Positions 50,549-59,727 of a DNA stretch of 64,000 nucleotides are shown piece by piece. The position numbers and the translations under genes are program-made. A model generated the notes under the pieces. It was not told where the DNA came from. It ran no database searches and saw nothing but the letters and a program-made list of their open reading frames with translations. This DNA is from Blastocatellia bacterium (GTDB taxonomy: Bacteria > Acidobacteriota > Blastocatellia > Chloracidobacteriales > JADJPF01): contig JADJPF010000027.1 in the NCBI GenBank assembly GCA_016713405.1, positions 186,001 to 250,000 on the forward strand. The letters are read 5' to 3'. Numbering within the stretch: position 1 is the stretch's first letter; each line of letters begins with the position of its first letter.

Positions 50549-52084
50549 ATGAAACGAATAATACTTTTTTTATTTGTAGTAATAGTAGCAGTATTAATTG
50601 TAGTTCCAACACCAAGCCCGCAAGCAAAAAGAAATAATACTAAATCTCCTTGGGTAGCCCTAAAGAAAGCTAATGCTCAGTCTAAAGATCCTCATGCTGG
50701 GATATTTACTAAGTATGATACAGTGACAGAAGTTTCTAAACAAACCAGAGAAGTAACCGCTAGTTTACCAAAAAGTAAACGTAATAAAGACTTAGCTGCT
50801 AAAACTGCACAACCTGGAAGACTTCCAACTAACAATATTATTGATCAAGAAATTTTTGCTACTCTTGCATTAAAAGGTGTAACACCAGCAGAACTTGCAA
50901 CAGATGAGGAGTTTTGCAGACGTATTTTTTTAGATCTAACAGGTCGTCAACCTAGCCCAGAAAGATTGTTAAAATATGTTGCAGATCAAGATTCAAACAA
51001 AAAATCAAAGCTAATTGATGAGCTTATAGGCTCAGATAAATATGTTGACCGATGGACACAATGGTTTGGGGATTTAACACGTAATTTTGCTATAGCTATG
51101 GATGCTTCTGCACGTGATAGAAATGCTCAATATCGCTATTTACGAGATTCTGTAACTAGCAACAAACCATTTAACCAAGTAGCTACAGATTTAATAACTT
51201 TTACTGGCAACTATGACCAGGGGCCAGGCGGATTTTTAATAAGACCTGTTTTTGGAACTGAAATTGCGCAAGATGCTTATGATGAAATTGCTGCTGAAGT
51301 TTCAAGAACTTTTCTTGGTACTCAAGCAGTTTGTGTTTCTTGTCACGACGGAGCAGGTCATTTAGAGCAAGTAAATTTATATTTTACAAACAAGAAACGT
51401 GCTGAATATTGGGGACTAGCTGCTTTTTTTGCTCAAACTAGTTTTAGGATTTTTGGTGCGCAAAATGAACAAATCCGAATTAGCAATGAGCCTCGTGGTC
51501 AATACATAGCCTCTACAAGAGAGGGTATGCGTCCACCTCGTGTTGGTGGCACTATTGAACCAAGTTATTTATTTACAGGTGCTAAACCAAACATAAATGA
51601 AGAACCTAGAATAGCACTAGCACGGCTACTTACTTCAGATCCTCAGTTTGCAAGAGCTTTTGTTAACCGAGTTTTTGCACATTTTTTTACTGTTGGCCTG
51701 GTTGATCCAGTAGATCAATTTGATTTAGCTCGCCTAGATCCTAATAATCCACCTACTGCACCTTGGGAGTTACAGCCATCACACCCAGTTTTATTAAATG
51801 AACTAGCAACATTTTTCCAAAAAAGCGGTTATGATTTTCGTGCTTTAGTCCGCTTAATTGCTAATTCACAAGCTTATGCTCTTTCTTCTCGTTATGATGA
51901 AAGTGAGTGGAAAGAAGAATATGCCCGTCTTTATGCTCGTAAATTAGTTCGTCGTCTTCAAGCAGAAGAGGTTTTAGATTCTGTGTCTGATTCTACTTTC
52001 CGCCCAGGTGCTTATGCTGCAATGGGCTTTTCTCAAAGCTTTCCTTCTGCTATGGCTCTGCAGGTGTTGAAGAACCACTACTAG
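50549..52084 (+). CDS. DUF1549/DUF1553 protein, main fragment
   Basis: AGAGGAG precedes the ATG. A signal peptide or anchor (residues 1-20) is followed by a DUF1549 domain (ATDEEFCRRIFLDLTGRQPSP, YVDRWTQWFGDLTRN) and a cytochrome-c-like CVSCHDG motif (CxxCH). The DUF1553 domain follows (LARLLTSDPQFARAFVNRVFAHF, SHPVLLNELATFFQKSGYDF). The frame goes off near 52030-52055, ending LQVLKNHY*. A one-base insertion restores a frame reading YGSAGVEEPLLATISRSL, which continues to 52473. Confidence 0.9.
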   Translation: MKRIILFLFVVIVAVLIVVPTPSPQAKRNNTKSPWVALKKANAQSKDPHAGIFTKYDTVTEVSKQTREVTASLPKSKRNKDLAAKTAQPGRLPTNNIIDQEIFATLALKGVTPAELATDEEFCRRIFLDLTGRQPSPERLLKYVADQDSNKKSKLIDELIGSDKYVDRWTQWFGDLTRNFAIAMDASARDRNAQYRYLRDSVTSNKPFNQVATDLITFTGNYDQGPGGFLIRPVFGTEIAQDAYDEIAAEVSRTFLGTQAVCVSCHDGAGHLEQVNLYFTNKKRAEYWGLAAFFAQTSFRIFGAQNEQIRISNEPRGQYIASTREGMRPPRVGGTIEPSYLFTGAKPNINEEPRIALARLLTSDPQFARAFVNRVFAHFFTVGLVDPVDQFDLARLDPNNPPTAPWELQPSHPVLLNELATFFQKSGYDFRALVRLIANSQAYALSSRYDESEWKEEYARLYARKLVRRLQAEEVLDSVSDSTFRPGAYAAMGFSQSFPSAMALQVLKNHY

Positions 52085-52143
52085 CAACTATATCTCGTAG
52101 TTTACCACCTCAGTCTGATAACCCATATGTTGTTTATAAGTTT

Positions 52144-52473
52144 TTGCAGGACTTTGGGCGAGGGGATAGAAATACAGTTTTTCGTAACAATAATGGTTCA
52201 ATTACACAAGCTTTTAACTTATTTAATAGCGAGTTAATAATTAACCGAATCAATAACCCTAATGGACTACCAACACAGTTAGCAAAAACTCTTCAAGATG
52301 GTAAAGCTAGTCCAGAAGAAGCTGTAGCATTTCTTTACCTTGTAACTATTGGCAGGCAACCTAGCCAAGGTGAAATAGATCGCTTAAAACCATTAATCAA
52401 AAATGGGCCAGAAACAATTTCAGATTTGCAATGGGCATTATTTAATCGCTTAGATTTTCTTTATAACTACTAG
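52144..52473 (+). CDS. DUF1553 protein, C-terminal fragment after frameshift
   Basis: The frame is open back to about 52050 and encodes the end of DUF1553 (FLQDFGRGDRNTVFR, SITQAFNLFNSELI, PEEAVAFLYLVTIGRQPS, ALFNRLDFLYNY). The start shown is an internal codon. A terminator follows. Confidence 0.85.
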   Translation: MQDFGRGDRNTVFRNNNGSITQAFNLFNSELIINRINNPNGLPTQLAKTLQDGKASPEEAVAFLYLVTIGRQPSQGEIDRLKPLIKNGPETISDLQWALFNRLDFLYNY

Positions 52474-52504
52474 AATTTTCTCCTAAAATTCTTGTTTGTT
52501 TTTT

Positions 52505-52533
52505 AAGGCAGCTACTAAAAAAGCTGCCTTTTT
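52505..52533 (+). terminator. Rho-independent terminator after DUF1501/DUF1549
   Basis: AAGGCAGCT (52505-52513) and AGCTGCCTT (52522-52530) form a 9-bp stem with an 8-nt loop and a run of five T's, 31 bp after the stop. Confidence 0.88.
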
Positions 52534-52538
52534 AATTT

Positions 52539-53213
52539 CTATCGAATATCAGAAAAAAATAAGTCTTGTTTCGCATCTTTGCGGCCATAAATATACATTA
52601 GTTTTAAGACTCGTAAAGTAGACCGATAAATTCCTAGGCTATAGAATTTTCGGGAGCTAGTAATAGCTGATAAAGGTAAGCAAACAGGCGTAGTTAAACT
52701 TAAAATTCTTTGGCTAATTTCAATATCTTCCATAACAATATTTTCACGAAATCCACCTAATTCTTGAAAAAGTTTTTGCTCAATAAATAAACATTGATCA
52801 CCATAAATAGTTTTTGTAACTCTAAAACGCAAATTATGTATTAAAGAAACAATTTGTAGCCAAGGATGAAGACTATCAAACTTATGCCAAAAACAAGCAA
52901 CCTTAAAAGAGGGACCAATTACAAGTTCAGAAAGTTTATTGATTGTATTTGGGGCTAAAAAAGTGTCAGCGTGTAAAAAAAGTAGCCAATTTGCTTTAGC
53001 TAGCTTTGCTCCAGCATTCATTTGTGAGCCACGCCCTTTATTAGCTTTAATTACTTGAGCTTTAGAGTAAGAAATAGCTATTTCCAAAGTTTTATCCGTG
53101 CTACCACCATCAACAATAATTACTTCATAGCTACCTGTTTGACTAAAAAGAGAATCTAAAAACTCTTTTAAGATTTTTTCTTCATTAAAAACAGGAATAA
53201 TAATTGAAATCAT
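52539..53213 (-). CDS. Glycosyltransferase family 2, TIGR04283 type
   Basis: ATG 53213 is chosen; an upstream TTG at 53234 overlaps the HAD gene. The GT-A fold shows ISIIIPVFNEEKI, VIIVDGGSTDKT, the marker NKGRGSQMNAGAKLA and LLFLHADTFL (DxD region), ending with GGFRENIVMEDIEIS. TIGR04283 members are soluble glycosyltransferases of unknown acceptor. It lies 7 bp after the HAD gene stop, probably one operon. Confidence 0.88.
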   Translation of the reverse strand: MISIIIPVFNEEKILKEFLDSLFSQTGSYEVIIVDGGSTDKTLEIAISYSKAQVIKANKGRGSQMNAGAKLAKANWLLFLHADTFLAPNTINKLSELVIGPSFKVACFWHKFDSLHPWLQIVSLIHNLRFRVTKTIYGDQCLFIEQKLFQELGGFRENIVMEDIEISQRILSLTTPVCLPLSAITSSRKFYSLGIYRSTLRVLKLMYIYGRKDAKQDLFFSDIR

Positions 53214-53220
53214 AAGCTTT

Positions 53221-53700
53221 TTAAGATGTAGCAACTTTTGATGATAAGTTATCGACTTTATCTAACACAACTTGTGTCCAATTTTTGTCATCAGGTTTAA
53301 CCAAAACAACATGAAATCTATGTCTTTGGCCTTCTATTTTAACTGCTTCAGAGTCGTCTATATGCAAATCTATTCCAAAAGCTGGAGGATATTTAGAAAT
53401 TCCTTTAGGGGCCATCCCACATTCAATCATTCTTTGATGAATTTCCTGATTAATTATTCCCTCTAGCTTAATTCCATAAAGATTAAACCAAAATCTTAAG
53501 TATTTAGTTGAGCGATTAGACGAAGTATAAAGCCAAATTGTATGATTGTTAGCAATTAATTGCTTTATTAAAGCAACTGTACCTAATCTTAGACGTTCTG
53601 GAAACCAAAGTTTGAATAAAAAAGCTAGGATATCTTTTTCATGTGGCAAATTTTTGTCGCTACAAATTAAAGTGTTATCTAAATCAAAGGAAATCCGCAT
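53221..53700 (-). CDS. HAD-superfamily hydrolase
   Basis: The 159-residue protein opens with the HAD motif I SFDLDNTLI (DxDxT with catalytic Asp), then motif II IWLYTSS, and an IDDS motif IV-like segment (IDLHIDDSEAV) near residue 115. No large cap domain is present. The substrate is unknown. It is 5 bp from the PLP decarboxylase and before a glycosyltransferase. Confidence 0.82.
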   Translation of the reverse strand: MRISFDLDNTLICSDKNLPHEKDILAFLFKLWFPERLRLGTVALIKQLIANNHTIWLYTSSNRSTKYLRFWFNLYGIKLEGIINQEIHQRMIECGMAPKGISKYPPAFGIDLHIDDSEAVKIEGQRHRFHVVLVKPDDKNWTQVVLDKVDNLSSKVATS

Positions 53701-53705
53701 AAAAT

Positions 53706-55148
53706 TTAAGTTTCTATTTGAGAAATAGCTATTTTAATTGCTTGAATTGTTGCTTGAACGGCTTCTAAATGAGTGCGAAAGCAAAGTATTGCTACACGCA
53801 AGATTACTTGACCATTGATTACAGTGCTAGAGATAAAAGTTTTTTGTGTAGCATTAATTTTAGACAATAATTCGCGGTTAATTTGGTTAATATCACCTGA
53901 TTTTGGAAGGTAGCGAAAGGCAACAACAGAGAGTTGAGCTTCTGCAACTATTTCAATATTAGGGATTTGTCTTAATTCGTCACATATATAACTGGCTAAA
54001 TCTAGTTTCTCGTCTAAATATTCACGAAAACTTGCTTCGCCATAGAGTTTAAGCGGTAGCCAAAGGCGAAGTCCTCGAAAACTACGAGTTAATTCTGGAG
54101 AATAATCATTAAAATTTATGATTTCTTCTGCCAAATCTAAGTCTTGTAGATAGCTAGCCGTCACTTGATGAGCGCGTTTAAGAAATTCACCGTCTCGTAC
54201 TAGTAAACAACCTGTTCCATAAGGCAAGAATAACCCTTTATGAGGGTCTAAAGTTATAGAATCTGCATGCTCAATGGCGGAAAAAAGCTCTTTTCCTCGC
54301 TCAGTTAATATAAAAAAGCCTCCATAAGCCCCATCAATATGTAGCCAGATGTTATTTTTATGGGCAATTTCTACTAATTTATCTATTGGATCAACTGCTC
54401 CTGTGTTTGTAGTACCAACATTTCCAACAATTAAGAAAGGAGTTAATCCGCTTTCCTTATCTTGTTGAATTGCTGTTAGTAAATTATCTGGATTTAATCG
54501 AAATTCTTTGTCTGAAGCGATGATACGAACATTTTGAGGTGGAAAACCTGCCATTAAAGCTGCTTTTTGTATAGATTGATGAACTTGATCAGAAGTGTAA
54601 ATCATTCCTGAAAGAAAATTTTCTGGTAAAAGTGCGCGTCGGGCTGTAACAATCGCCGAAAAATTAGCCATTGACCCGCCAGATGTAAAAATACCCTTAG
54701 CTTTATTTGGATAATTGACTATTTTGCATAGCCAGCGAATAACTACCATTTCTGCTTCTACACCAGCAGGGGCAATTCCCCAAACTCCTACATAACGATT
54801 AGTTGCTGCTGCAATAAACTCTGCTACAGCCGCCGCAAATATTCCTCCACCAGGTATATAAGCCTGATATGTTCCTCCAGCCGTGTTAACAGAATATTTA
54901 AGAATTTGATCTTTTATGAGTGTAAGGATTTCCTCAAGCTCCATTGGATTTTCTGAAATTGGTTGGCGAATAGCGGAAAGTTCAGAATCTATGTTAGTAG
55001 GAATATTAGAGGCTTTTTGCTCTAGTATGTTAGATAGATAATTGATAACTAAATCTGCTGATTGGGAAATCAGGTTGTGCATCTGCTCGTTAGTTGGTTC
55101 TAAAGACAAAGATAACTTATCCAGACGAGAAATGTCTTTGTTTGACAT
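53706..55148 (-). CDS. PLP-dependent amino acid decarboxylase (group II, aromatic-type)
   Basis: The 480-residue protein has the AADC/TDC family features: PGGGIFAAAVAEFIAAATNRYV, GIFTSGGSMANFSA, HQSIQKAALMAG, the Asp-Ala loop HIDGAYGGFF, and SITLDPHKGLFLPYGTG, in which Lys binds PLP. It decarboxylates an aromatic or acidic amino acid; the exact substrate (tyrosine, tryptophan, glutamate or other) cannot be fixed. GGAG is upstream but about 15 nt from the ATG. Confidence 0.9.
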   Translation of the reverse strand: MSNKDISRLDKLSLSLEPTNEQMHNLISQSADLVINYLSNILEQKASNIPTNIDSELSAIRQPISENPMELEEILTLIKDQILKYSVNTAGGTYQAYIPGGGIFAAAVAEFIAAATNRYVGVWGIAPAGVEAEMVVIRWLCKIVNYPNKAKGIFTSGGSMANFSAIVTARRALLPENFLSGMIYTSDQVHQSIQKAALMAGFPPQNVRIIASDKEFRLNPDNLLTAIQQDKESGLTPFLIVGNVGTTNTGAVDPIDKLVEIAHKNNIWLHIDGAYGGFFILTERGKELFSAIEHADSITLDPHKGLFLPYGTGCLLVRDGEFLKRAHQVTASYLQDLDLAEEIINFNDYSPELTRSFRGLRLWLPLKLYGEASFREYLDEKLDLASYICDELRQIPNIEIVAEAQLSVVAFRYLPKSGDINQINRELLSKINATQKTFISSTVINGQVILRVAILCFRTHLEAVQATIQAIKIAISQIET

Positions 55149-55187
55149 AGGGTAGGTTTTAATTACTCCTTAAAAATACTTAGGATC

Positions 55188-55562
55188 TTAATGCTTATTG
55201 CCGCGACGTTGTTCGCTACGTCGAACTTCATCAACATCATAATCACGCATTTTGCTACCGGGCCCGCGTTTTTCTTCCATTTCGCTTTTACCACTAGCAC
55301 GACGCAAGATTCTCATTGCTCGATCTTTTGCTTTTTTAACTTCTTTTCTGCCATCCTCAAATTCTACTTCTACAGCAGGAGAAACAGGATCAGGAATTAG
55401 TTTAACTATTGTTCCGTAAAACATACCTTGTGGTGCAGCAAAAGATATTTCATCGCCAATGCGGTATTCAAAATTGCTGTTTGTTTGTGAAACAGCAGGT
55501 TTAGCTTGAGGTTTACTATTATTTTGAGCTTTATTAACTGGAGGTTTAACGTTATTTTTCAT
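55188..55562 (-). CDS. Small basic protein with SH3-like domain, unknown
   Basis: The first 30 residues are Asn/Lys/Pro-rich. Residues 32-90 look like a small beta barrel (YRIGDEISFAAPQGMFYGTI, AVEVEFEDGRKEVKKA), like KOW/Tudor-type domains. The tail is Arg/Glu/Lys-rich (SEMEEKRGPGSKMRDYD). I see no named family. It may bind nucleic acid. It is upstream of the decarboxylase on the same strand (39 bp). Confidence 0.68.
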   Translation of the reverse strand: MKNNVKPPVNKAQNNSKPQAKPAVSQTNSNFEYRIGDEISFAAPQGMFYGTIVKLIPDPVSPAVEVEFEDGRKEVKKAKDRAMRILRRASGKSEMEEKRGPGSKMRDYDVDEVRRSEQRRGNKH

Positions 55563-55747
55563 ATGTTCTTAAAAAACACTCCCTATAGTTTTTAGGTAAG
55601 ATGCTCTTTATATTACTATGATTTTAAGATTTAGGAAAATACCACATCTCACTTCATTAGCTAAATTCTTAAACAAAAGACACTAGAATTTTATTTAATG
55701 TATTAAAAATATAGAATTTTATTAATTGTTGCTTAAAAGGATCATTT

Positions 55748-56230
55748 ATGTCACAAGAAAAAATTTTGGTTGGAATCATAATGGGTAGTAAATCAGATCT
55801 AACAACAATGCAGGAAGCAGCTAAAGTTTTAGAAGATTTTGCTGTTGGTTATGAAATAAAAATAGTTTCTGCACATCGTACACCTCAACTTATGGTTGAG
55901 TATGCTACTACAGCAAAATTGCGAGGTTTGGAAATAATTATTGCTGGTGCTGGAGGTGCGGCTCATTTACCTGGAATGACAGCATCTTTAACCACTTTAC
56001 CTGTTATTGGAGTACCTGTAGAGTCTCGAACGCTAAAAGGCATAGATTCTTTGCTTTCAATTGTTCAAATGCCTGCTGGAGTACCTGTTGCAACAATGGC
56101 TATAGGTAATGCTAAAAATGCTGCTTTGATGGCAATAAGAATATTAGCAATAAAAGATGAAGTATTAGCTAATAAATTAGAAGAATATATAGATAAAGTA
56201 GCTGAAGAAGTAAAAAATACTGTGATTTAA
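55748..56230 (+). CDS. purE: N5-carboxyaminoimidazole ribonucleotide mutase
   Basis: The 160-residue protein matches class I PurE: MGSKSDLTTM, VSAHRTPQLM, IIAGAGGAAHLPGM, GVPVESRTLKGIDSLLSIVQMP and VATMAIGNAKNAAL. It converts N5-CAIR to CAIR in purine synthesis; purK is not in the window. AAAAGGA lies 7 nt before the ATG. It is a single-gene unit. Confidence 0.95.
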   Translation: MSQEKILVGIIMGSKSDLTTMQEAAKVLEDFAVGYEIKIVSAHRTPQLMVEYATTAKLRGLEIIIAGAGGAAHLPGMTASLTTLPVIGVPVESRTLKGIDSLLSIVQMPAGVPVATMAIGNAKNAALMAIRILAIKDEVLANKLEEYIDKVAEEVKNTVI

Positions 56231-56393
56231 AGAAAAAATTAAGCAAAGTTGATATTTTGGTTATAGTCTGTTATTTTTGAACCTGCCTAATTCATAGGGT
56301 TTTTAGCAATTACTATAAAGTTATTTTATTTTGAGCTTGGGAGGGGTATACAAAAGTTAAAACTAACAAAATAGCTTTTGTAAAATATTAAGT

Positions 56394-57416
56394 ATGAGTA
56401 CTGACAATGAACTATGGCAAGTGTTGTTAGCAGGAGAAATTACAGATATTGACCTAATAACTCTAAGACAATGGGTTATTGAAGGAAAAGTTCAAAAAAC
56501 AGATAAAGTAAGAAAAAATGGTGGTGGGAGTTGGTCTGATGCTGCTCGTACCCCTGCTTTAAGGGGGGCTTTTTCTAGTAATCTCCAACAACAAACAGCA
56601 CCACCTCCCCCAATACAAGTAGAGACTAATATGCAAGATGTTGCTGCACAAACGGAAAATAATGTGTGGGCAAATCAATATGTAGATAATGCTCAGTATG
56701 CTAATAACCCAGCCTATGATGCTAATCAAATGGCTAACCCTATTTATCCGCCACCTGAAACGCTTTCACCTCAAGCAAATGCTTATGCAGAAAGCCAGTC
56801 TGTTGAACAACCTTCTTATTTACCAAGTGATTATGTAGCACCAGAACCCACTCCAGAACCACCATCAACAGGAACTGTTTTCCAAGGTGAAGCCCCTCCA
56901 CAAAAATTTTTACAACCTGAAGCTTTACCAGCAGCTTTTAGAGAAAAACCTAAAGTCAAAAGAGTTTCTTTAGAAGATCATGCTAAAAAAATGCGCTCTC
57001 AGCAAAGTTTAGTAGGTTTAATTGGTTCAGGCTTAGGTATTTCTTTTGTATGTGCAGGTCTTTGGGGGATAGTTGCTTTAGCTACATCAATTAAATCTCC
57101 TTTTGTTGCTCTACCAATAGGCTATTTAGTAGGTGACACAGTACGTAGATATGGGAAATGCTATGAAAATACTTATGGAGCTATTGCTGGAATTTTTGCT
57201 ATTTTAGCGTCTTTTTTAGGCCAGTTAGTAGCAACAGCCGTAGTTACTGCTCAACAAAATGGCTTTAATGGTGGACAAACGCTTGGTCATTTAGAACTTT
57301 CTGCTGCTTATGTCACCTTAAAAGAAAGTTTTGGATTTTTTAATTTAGTCCTTTACTTAATTTCGGCTTACATTTCCTATTATTTTTGTTTTAGAACAGA
57401 TACTGATTTAGATTAG
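56394..57416 (+). CDS. GYF_2-like domain protein with C-terminal TM segments
   Basis: Residues 1-65 form a GYF_2-like/SPOR-like motif (LWQVLLAGEITDIDLITLRQWVIEGKV, TDKVRKNGGGSW). A Pro/Gln/Asn-rich linker reaches about 200. Three or so TM segments complete the protein (LVGLIGSGLGISFVCAGLWG; GAIAGIFAILASFLGQLV; FFNLVLYLISAYISYYF). Function unknown. The same motif starts in the tail of the kinase at 25053-26204. It converges on the GHMP kinase (3 bp between stops). Confidence 0.75.
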   Translation: MSTDNELWQVLLAGEITDIDLITLRQWVIEGKVQKTDKVRKNGGGSWSDAARTPALRGAFSSNLQQQTAPPPPIQVETNMQDVAAQTENNVWANQYVDNAQYANNPAYDANQMANPIYPPPETLSPQANAYAESQSVEQPSYLPSDYVAPEPTPEPPSTGTVFQGEAPPQKFLQPEALPAAFREKPKVKRVSLEDHAKKMRSQQSLVGLIGSGLGISFVCAGLWGIVALATSIKSPFVALPIGYLVGDTVRRYGKCYENTYGAIAGIFAILASFLGQLVATAVVTAQQNGFNGGQTLGHLELSAAYVTLKESFGFFNLVLYLISAYISYYFCFRTDTDLD

Positions 57417-57419
57417 TAA

Positions 57420-58415
57420 TTATTTTTCAATAACTTGTAAACCTCTATTTGCCAAGTGAAAATCCAGCACTTGACCACCAGCATTTGTTAAAGCTTTACT
57501 GACAGCCATCTTTTTATCTGCTGGAGCAAGGAAAGTTACACAGCCACCACCACCAGCACCACAGACTTTTGCTGACCACGCGCCGTTTTGATGTGCTACA
57601 TTCATTAAATGCTCAATTGTATCCGTAGTAACACCAGGAGCTAGCACTTTCCGAGTCTGCCATTCTTGATCTAATAAATCTGCTACTTTGCTAATATCCC
57701 CATCAAGCAGAGCAGAGCGCATTTCAGCAGTAATATCACGAATACGGTCAAAAAGGCCAAAAATGTTTTTATCTCCATCAATATGAAGCTTGGTAATTTC
57801 CCAATTATTTGTTCCGCTAAAATGTGGTTTGCCCGTGTAGCATAAAACTAAATGTTGTTCTAAATTTGCTAAATCTATGGTAAGTGGTTCTAAAACAATA
57901 TCTTCTACATTTAAGTGAATAGAATTAGCTGCCCCATACATTGCAGGATAATAATCTTGTACTCCGGCAGGGACACGAATAACTTGAGTTTCTAAGTTTT
58001 TAGCAATTGTTAAGAGTTCTTTTTGAGAATAATTTCTTTTTGTAAAGTGATTTAATGCACCACAAACAGCAATTGCTAGGGTTGATGAGCCTCCAAGCCC
58101 TGAGCCTGCTGGCGCGTTGCAGTCAGTTGTTAATGTCAGACCGCTTTGAGGCTTAAAGAAATCAATAATTCTAGCTAATAATTCTAATTCATTTGCTTCT
58201 AACAGCTTATCTAAGCTAGTTTCTACCTGTGTATTAGTATCTTTGGATATTATTTGGACTATATCATCATTTCTGCTAACTAACTGGCAATTGGCAGTTA
58301 GGCTTATTGCTACATTAACTGTTTGAGCATTTGGATGAAATAAATAAAGCGGCCAAATGTCTATTGTACCGCCAGCAAGATCAATACGTGTTGGGGCAGA
58401 TGATTCAATTATCAC
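57420..58415 (-). CDS. GHMP-family sugar kinase (heptose-7-phosphate kinase type)
   Basis: GTG 58415 has AAAGGA 7 nt upstream; a TTG at 58421 is too close to that site. The protein shows APTRIDLAGGTID, the ATP loop APAGSGLGGSSTLA, VQDYYPAMYG, and the C-terminal CGAGGGGCVTF motif. It resembles the D-glycero-D-manno-heptose-7-phosphate kinase/fucokinase branch, consistent with a heptosyltransferase in the window. Galactokinase-like or mevalonate-type roles are less likely. Confidence 0.85.
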   Translation of the reverse strand: MIIESSAPTRIDLAGGTIDIWPLYLFHPNAQTVNVAISLTANCQLVSRNDDIVQIISKDTNTQVETSLDKLLEANELELLARIIDFFKPQSGLTLTTDCNAPAGSGLGGSSTLAIAVCGALNHFTKRNYSQKELLTIAKNLETQVIRVPAGVQDYYPAMYGAANSIHLNVEDIVLEPLTIDLANLEQHLVLCYTGKPHFSGTNNWEITKLHIDGDKNIFGLFDRIRDITAEMRSALLDGDISKVADLLDQEWQTRKVLAPGVTTDTIEHLMNVAHQNGAWSAKVCGAGGGGCVTFLAPADKKMAVSKALTNAGGQVLDFHLANRGLQVIEK

Positions 58416-58437
58416 AAACAAATCCTTTCAATTTCTA

Positions 58438-59610
58438 TTAGTCTTCTTTTGGTGCTTCACTAGCTGTTGGCTTAGGTTTAGGTTTATCTTCGGTAGCAGT
58501 ATTAGCAGGTTTATTTGGAGTTGCTCCTGCTGTAGATGTTGGTTTAGGTTTTGGTGATTCACCTGCTATTGGATTTGATGTTGCTTTTGGTGTAGGTGGT
58601 TTAGGTTTTGGAGTTGCACTTACACCATTAGAATTTTCACTTGTTGGTGTAGCCACAGGTTTCTTTATTGCTGGAGTCGCATTTGGTGTAGCGTTGCTTG
58701 GGTTTGTTGTACCGGCTCCAGGTGTAACAGTAGGTCTAGGTGTTCTTATAACTGATGTAGCCGCAGGGCTTGCACCTGGTGTAGGGTTACTAGTTGTACC
58801 ACCAACAGCAGGTGTTGATCCTGGTCTAGGTGTTGTTATGTTTGAAACGGGTGTTAAAGCAGCAGCTATATAGGTTTGATAGTTTTCCTTAGTAATAACA
58901 GCTTCTTTTACAGTTAAACCATTGTTAGGAAGTTTAGCTGGTTGTCCATTAATTTCTAATTGTACTACAGGTAAATTACCAATAGTTACTTTTAATTTAT
59001 CATTAGCCTCAAAATCTTTTGAGGAGTTAGAAGGTACAATCAAAATTTTAGGTTTAATTTCATCATCTGTTAAAACGCTAACCCAAGATTCACCTTTGCT
59101 GGTTTTTAAGGTCAAAACCACTTTTTCTATAGTTGGTGTAGGAGTTGGGCTTGGAGTTGTGTTAACTACCGGGGTAGGGCTAGGTAGTTCTACTGTTGGT
59201 GTAGGTGTATTGCTGACTTGAGAATAAAAATTATTTTTATTTAAGTATTGCAATATTCCATAAGTGCCACCACCAATTAAAGCTAATAAAACTATTAAAC
59301 CTACCCAAAGTGATATGGGGTTTGAGTCATTGGAAAACTCTTTGTAGTTTTTCATTGGTTCAGCAGGTTCTTCAACAACAACTTCATATTTACGGTAGCG
59401 AGCTAAGATGTCTTCTTCATCTAAATCTAAATATTTGGCGTATGTGCGGATAAAAGATCTTGTGTAAACGCCTCCAGGTAGTGCTGCAAAATCATCTGCT
59501 TCAATTGCTTGAAGAAAACGCACGCCAACACGGGTTTCTTCAGCCACTTCTTTTAAGCTAACTTTTCGCTCTTCTCTTTTGCGTTTAAATTCTTGCCCTA
59601 GAGTTTCCAC
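58438..59610 (-). CDS. RodZ-like helix-turn-helix membrane protein with Pro/Thr-rich tail
   Basis: The start is GTG 59610 with GGAG 8 nt upstream. An HTH_25-type domain (GQEFKRKREERKVSLKEVAE, LPGGVYTRSFIRTYAKYLDL), a single TM segment (about 99-120), a Pro/Thr linker, a DUF4115-like beta domain (LKTSKGESWVSVLTDDE; GNLPVVQLEINGQPAK) and a 130-residue low-complexity tail of Thr/Pro/Ala/Lys follow. RodZ links MreB to the cell-wall synthesis machinery. The usual RodZ ends at the beta domain; the long repetitive tail is unusual. Confidence 0.85.
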   Translation of the reverse strand: METLGQEFKRKREERKVSLKEVAEETRVGVRFLQAIEADDFAALPGGVYTRSFIRTYAKYLDLDEEDILARYRKYEVVVEEPAEPMKNYKEFSNDSNPISLWVGLIVLLALIGGGTYGILQYLNKNNFYSQVSNTPTPTVELPSPTPVVNTTPSPTPTPTIEKVVLTLKTSKGESWVSVLTDDEIKPKILIVPSNSSKDFEANDKLKVTIGNLPVVQLEINGQPAKLPNNGLTVKEAVITKENYQTYIAAALTPVSNITTPRPGSTPAVGGTTSNPTPGASPAATSVIRTPRPTVTPGAGTTNPSNATPNATPAIKKPVATPTSENSNGVSATPKPKPPTPKATSNPIAGESPKPKPTSTAGATPNKPANTATEDKPKPKPTASEAPKED

Positions 59611-59727
59611 TGCAAAAACTCCTGCTAGTTTAATTTTGGGTTTATCTTACTCGCTCAAATATCAAAAGTCAAAAATAGCATATAATTATTGAGATAAAAT
59701 AATTTTTATCTCACACTATTTAATTAC

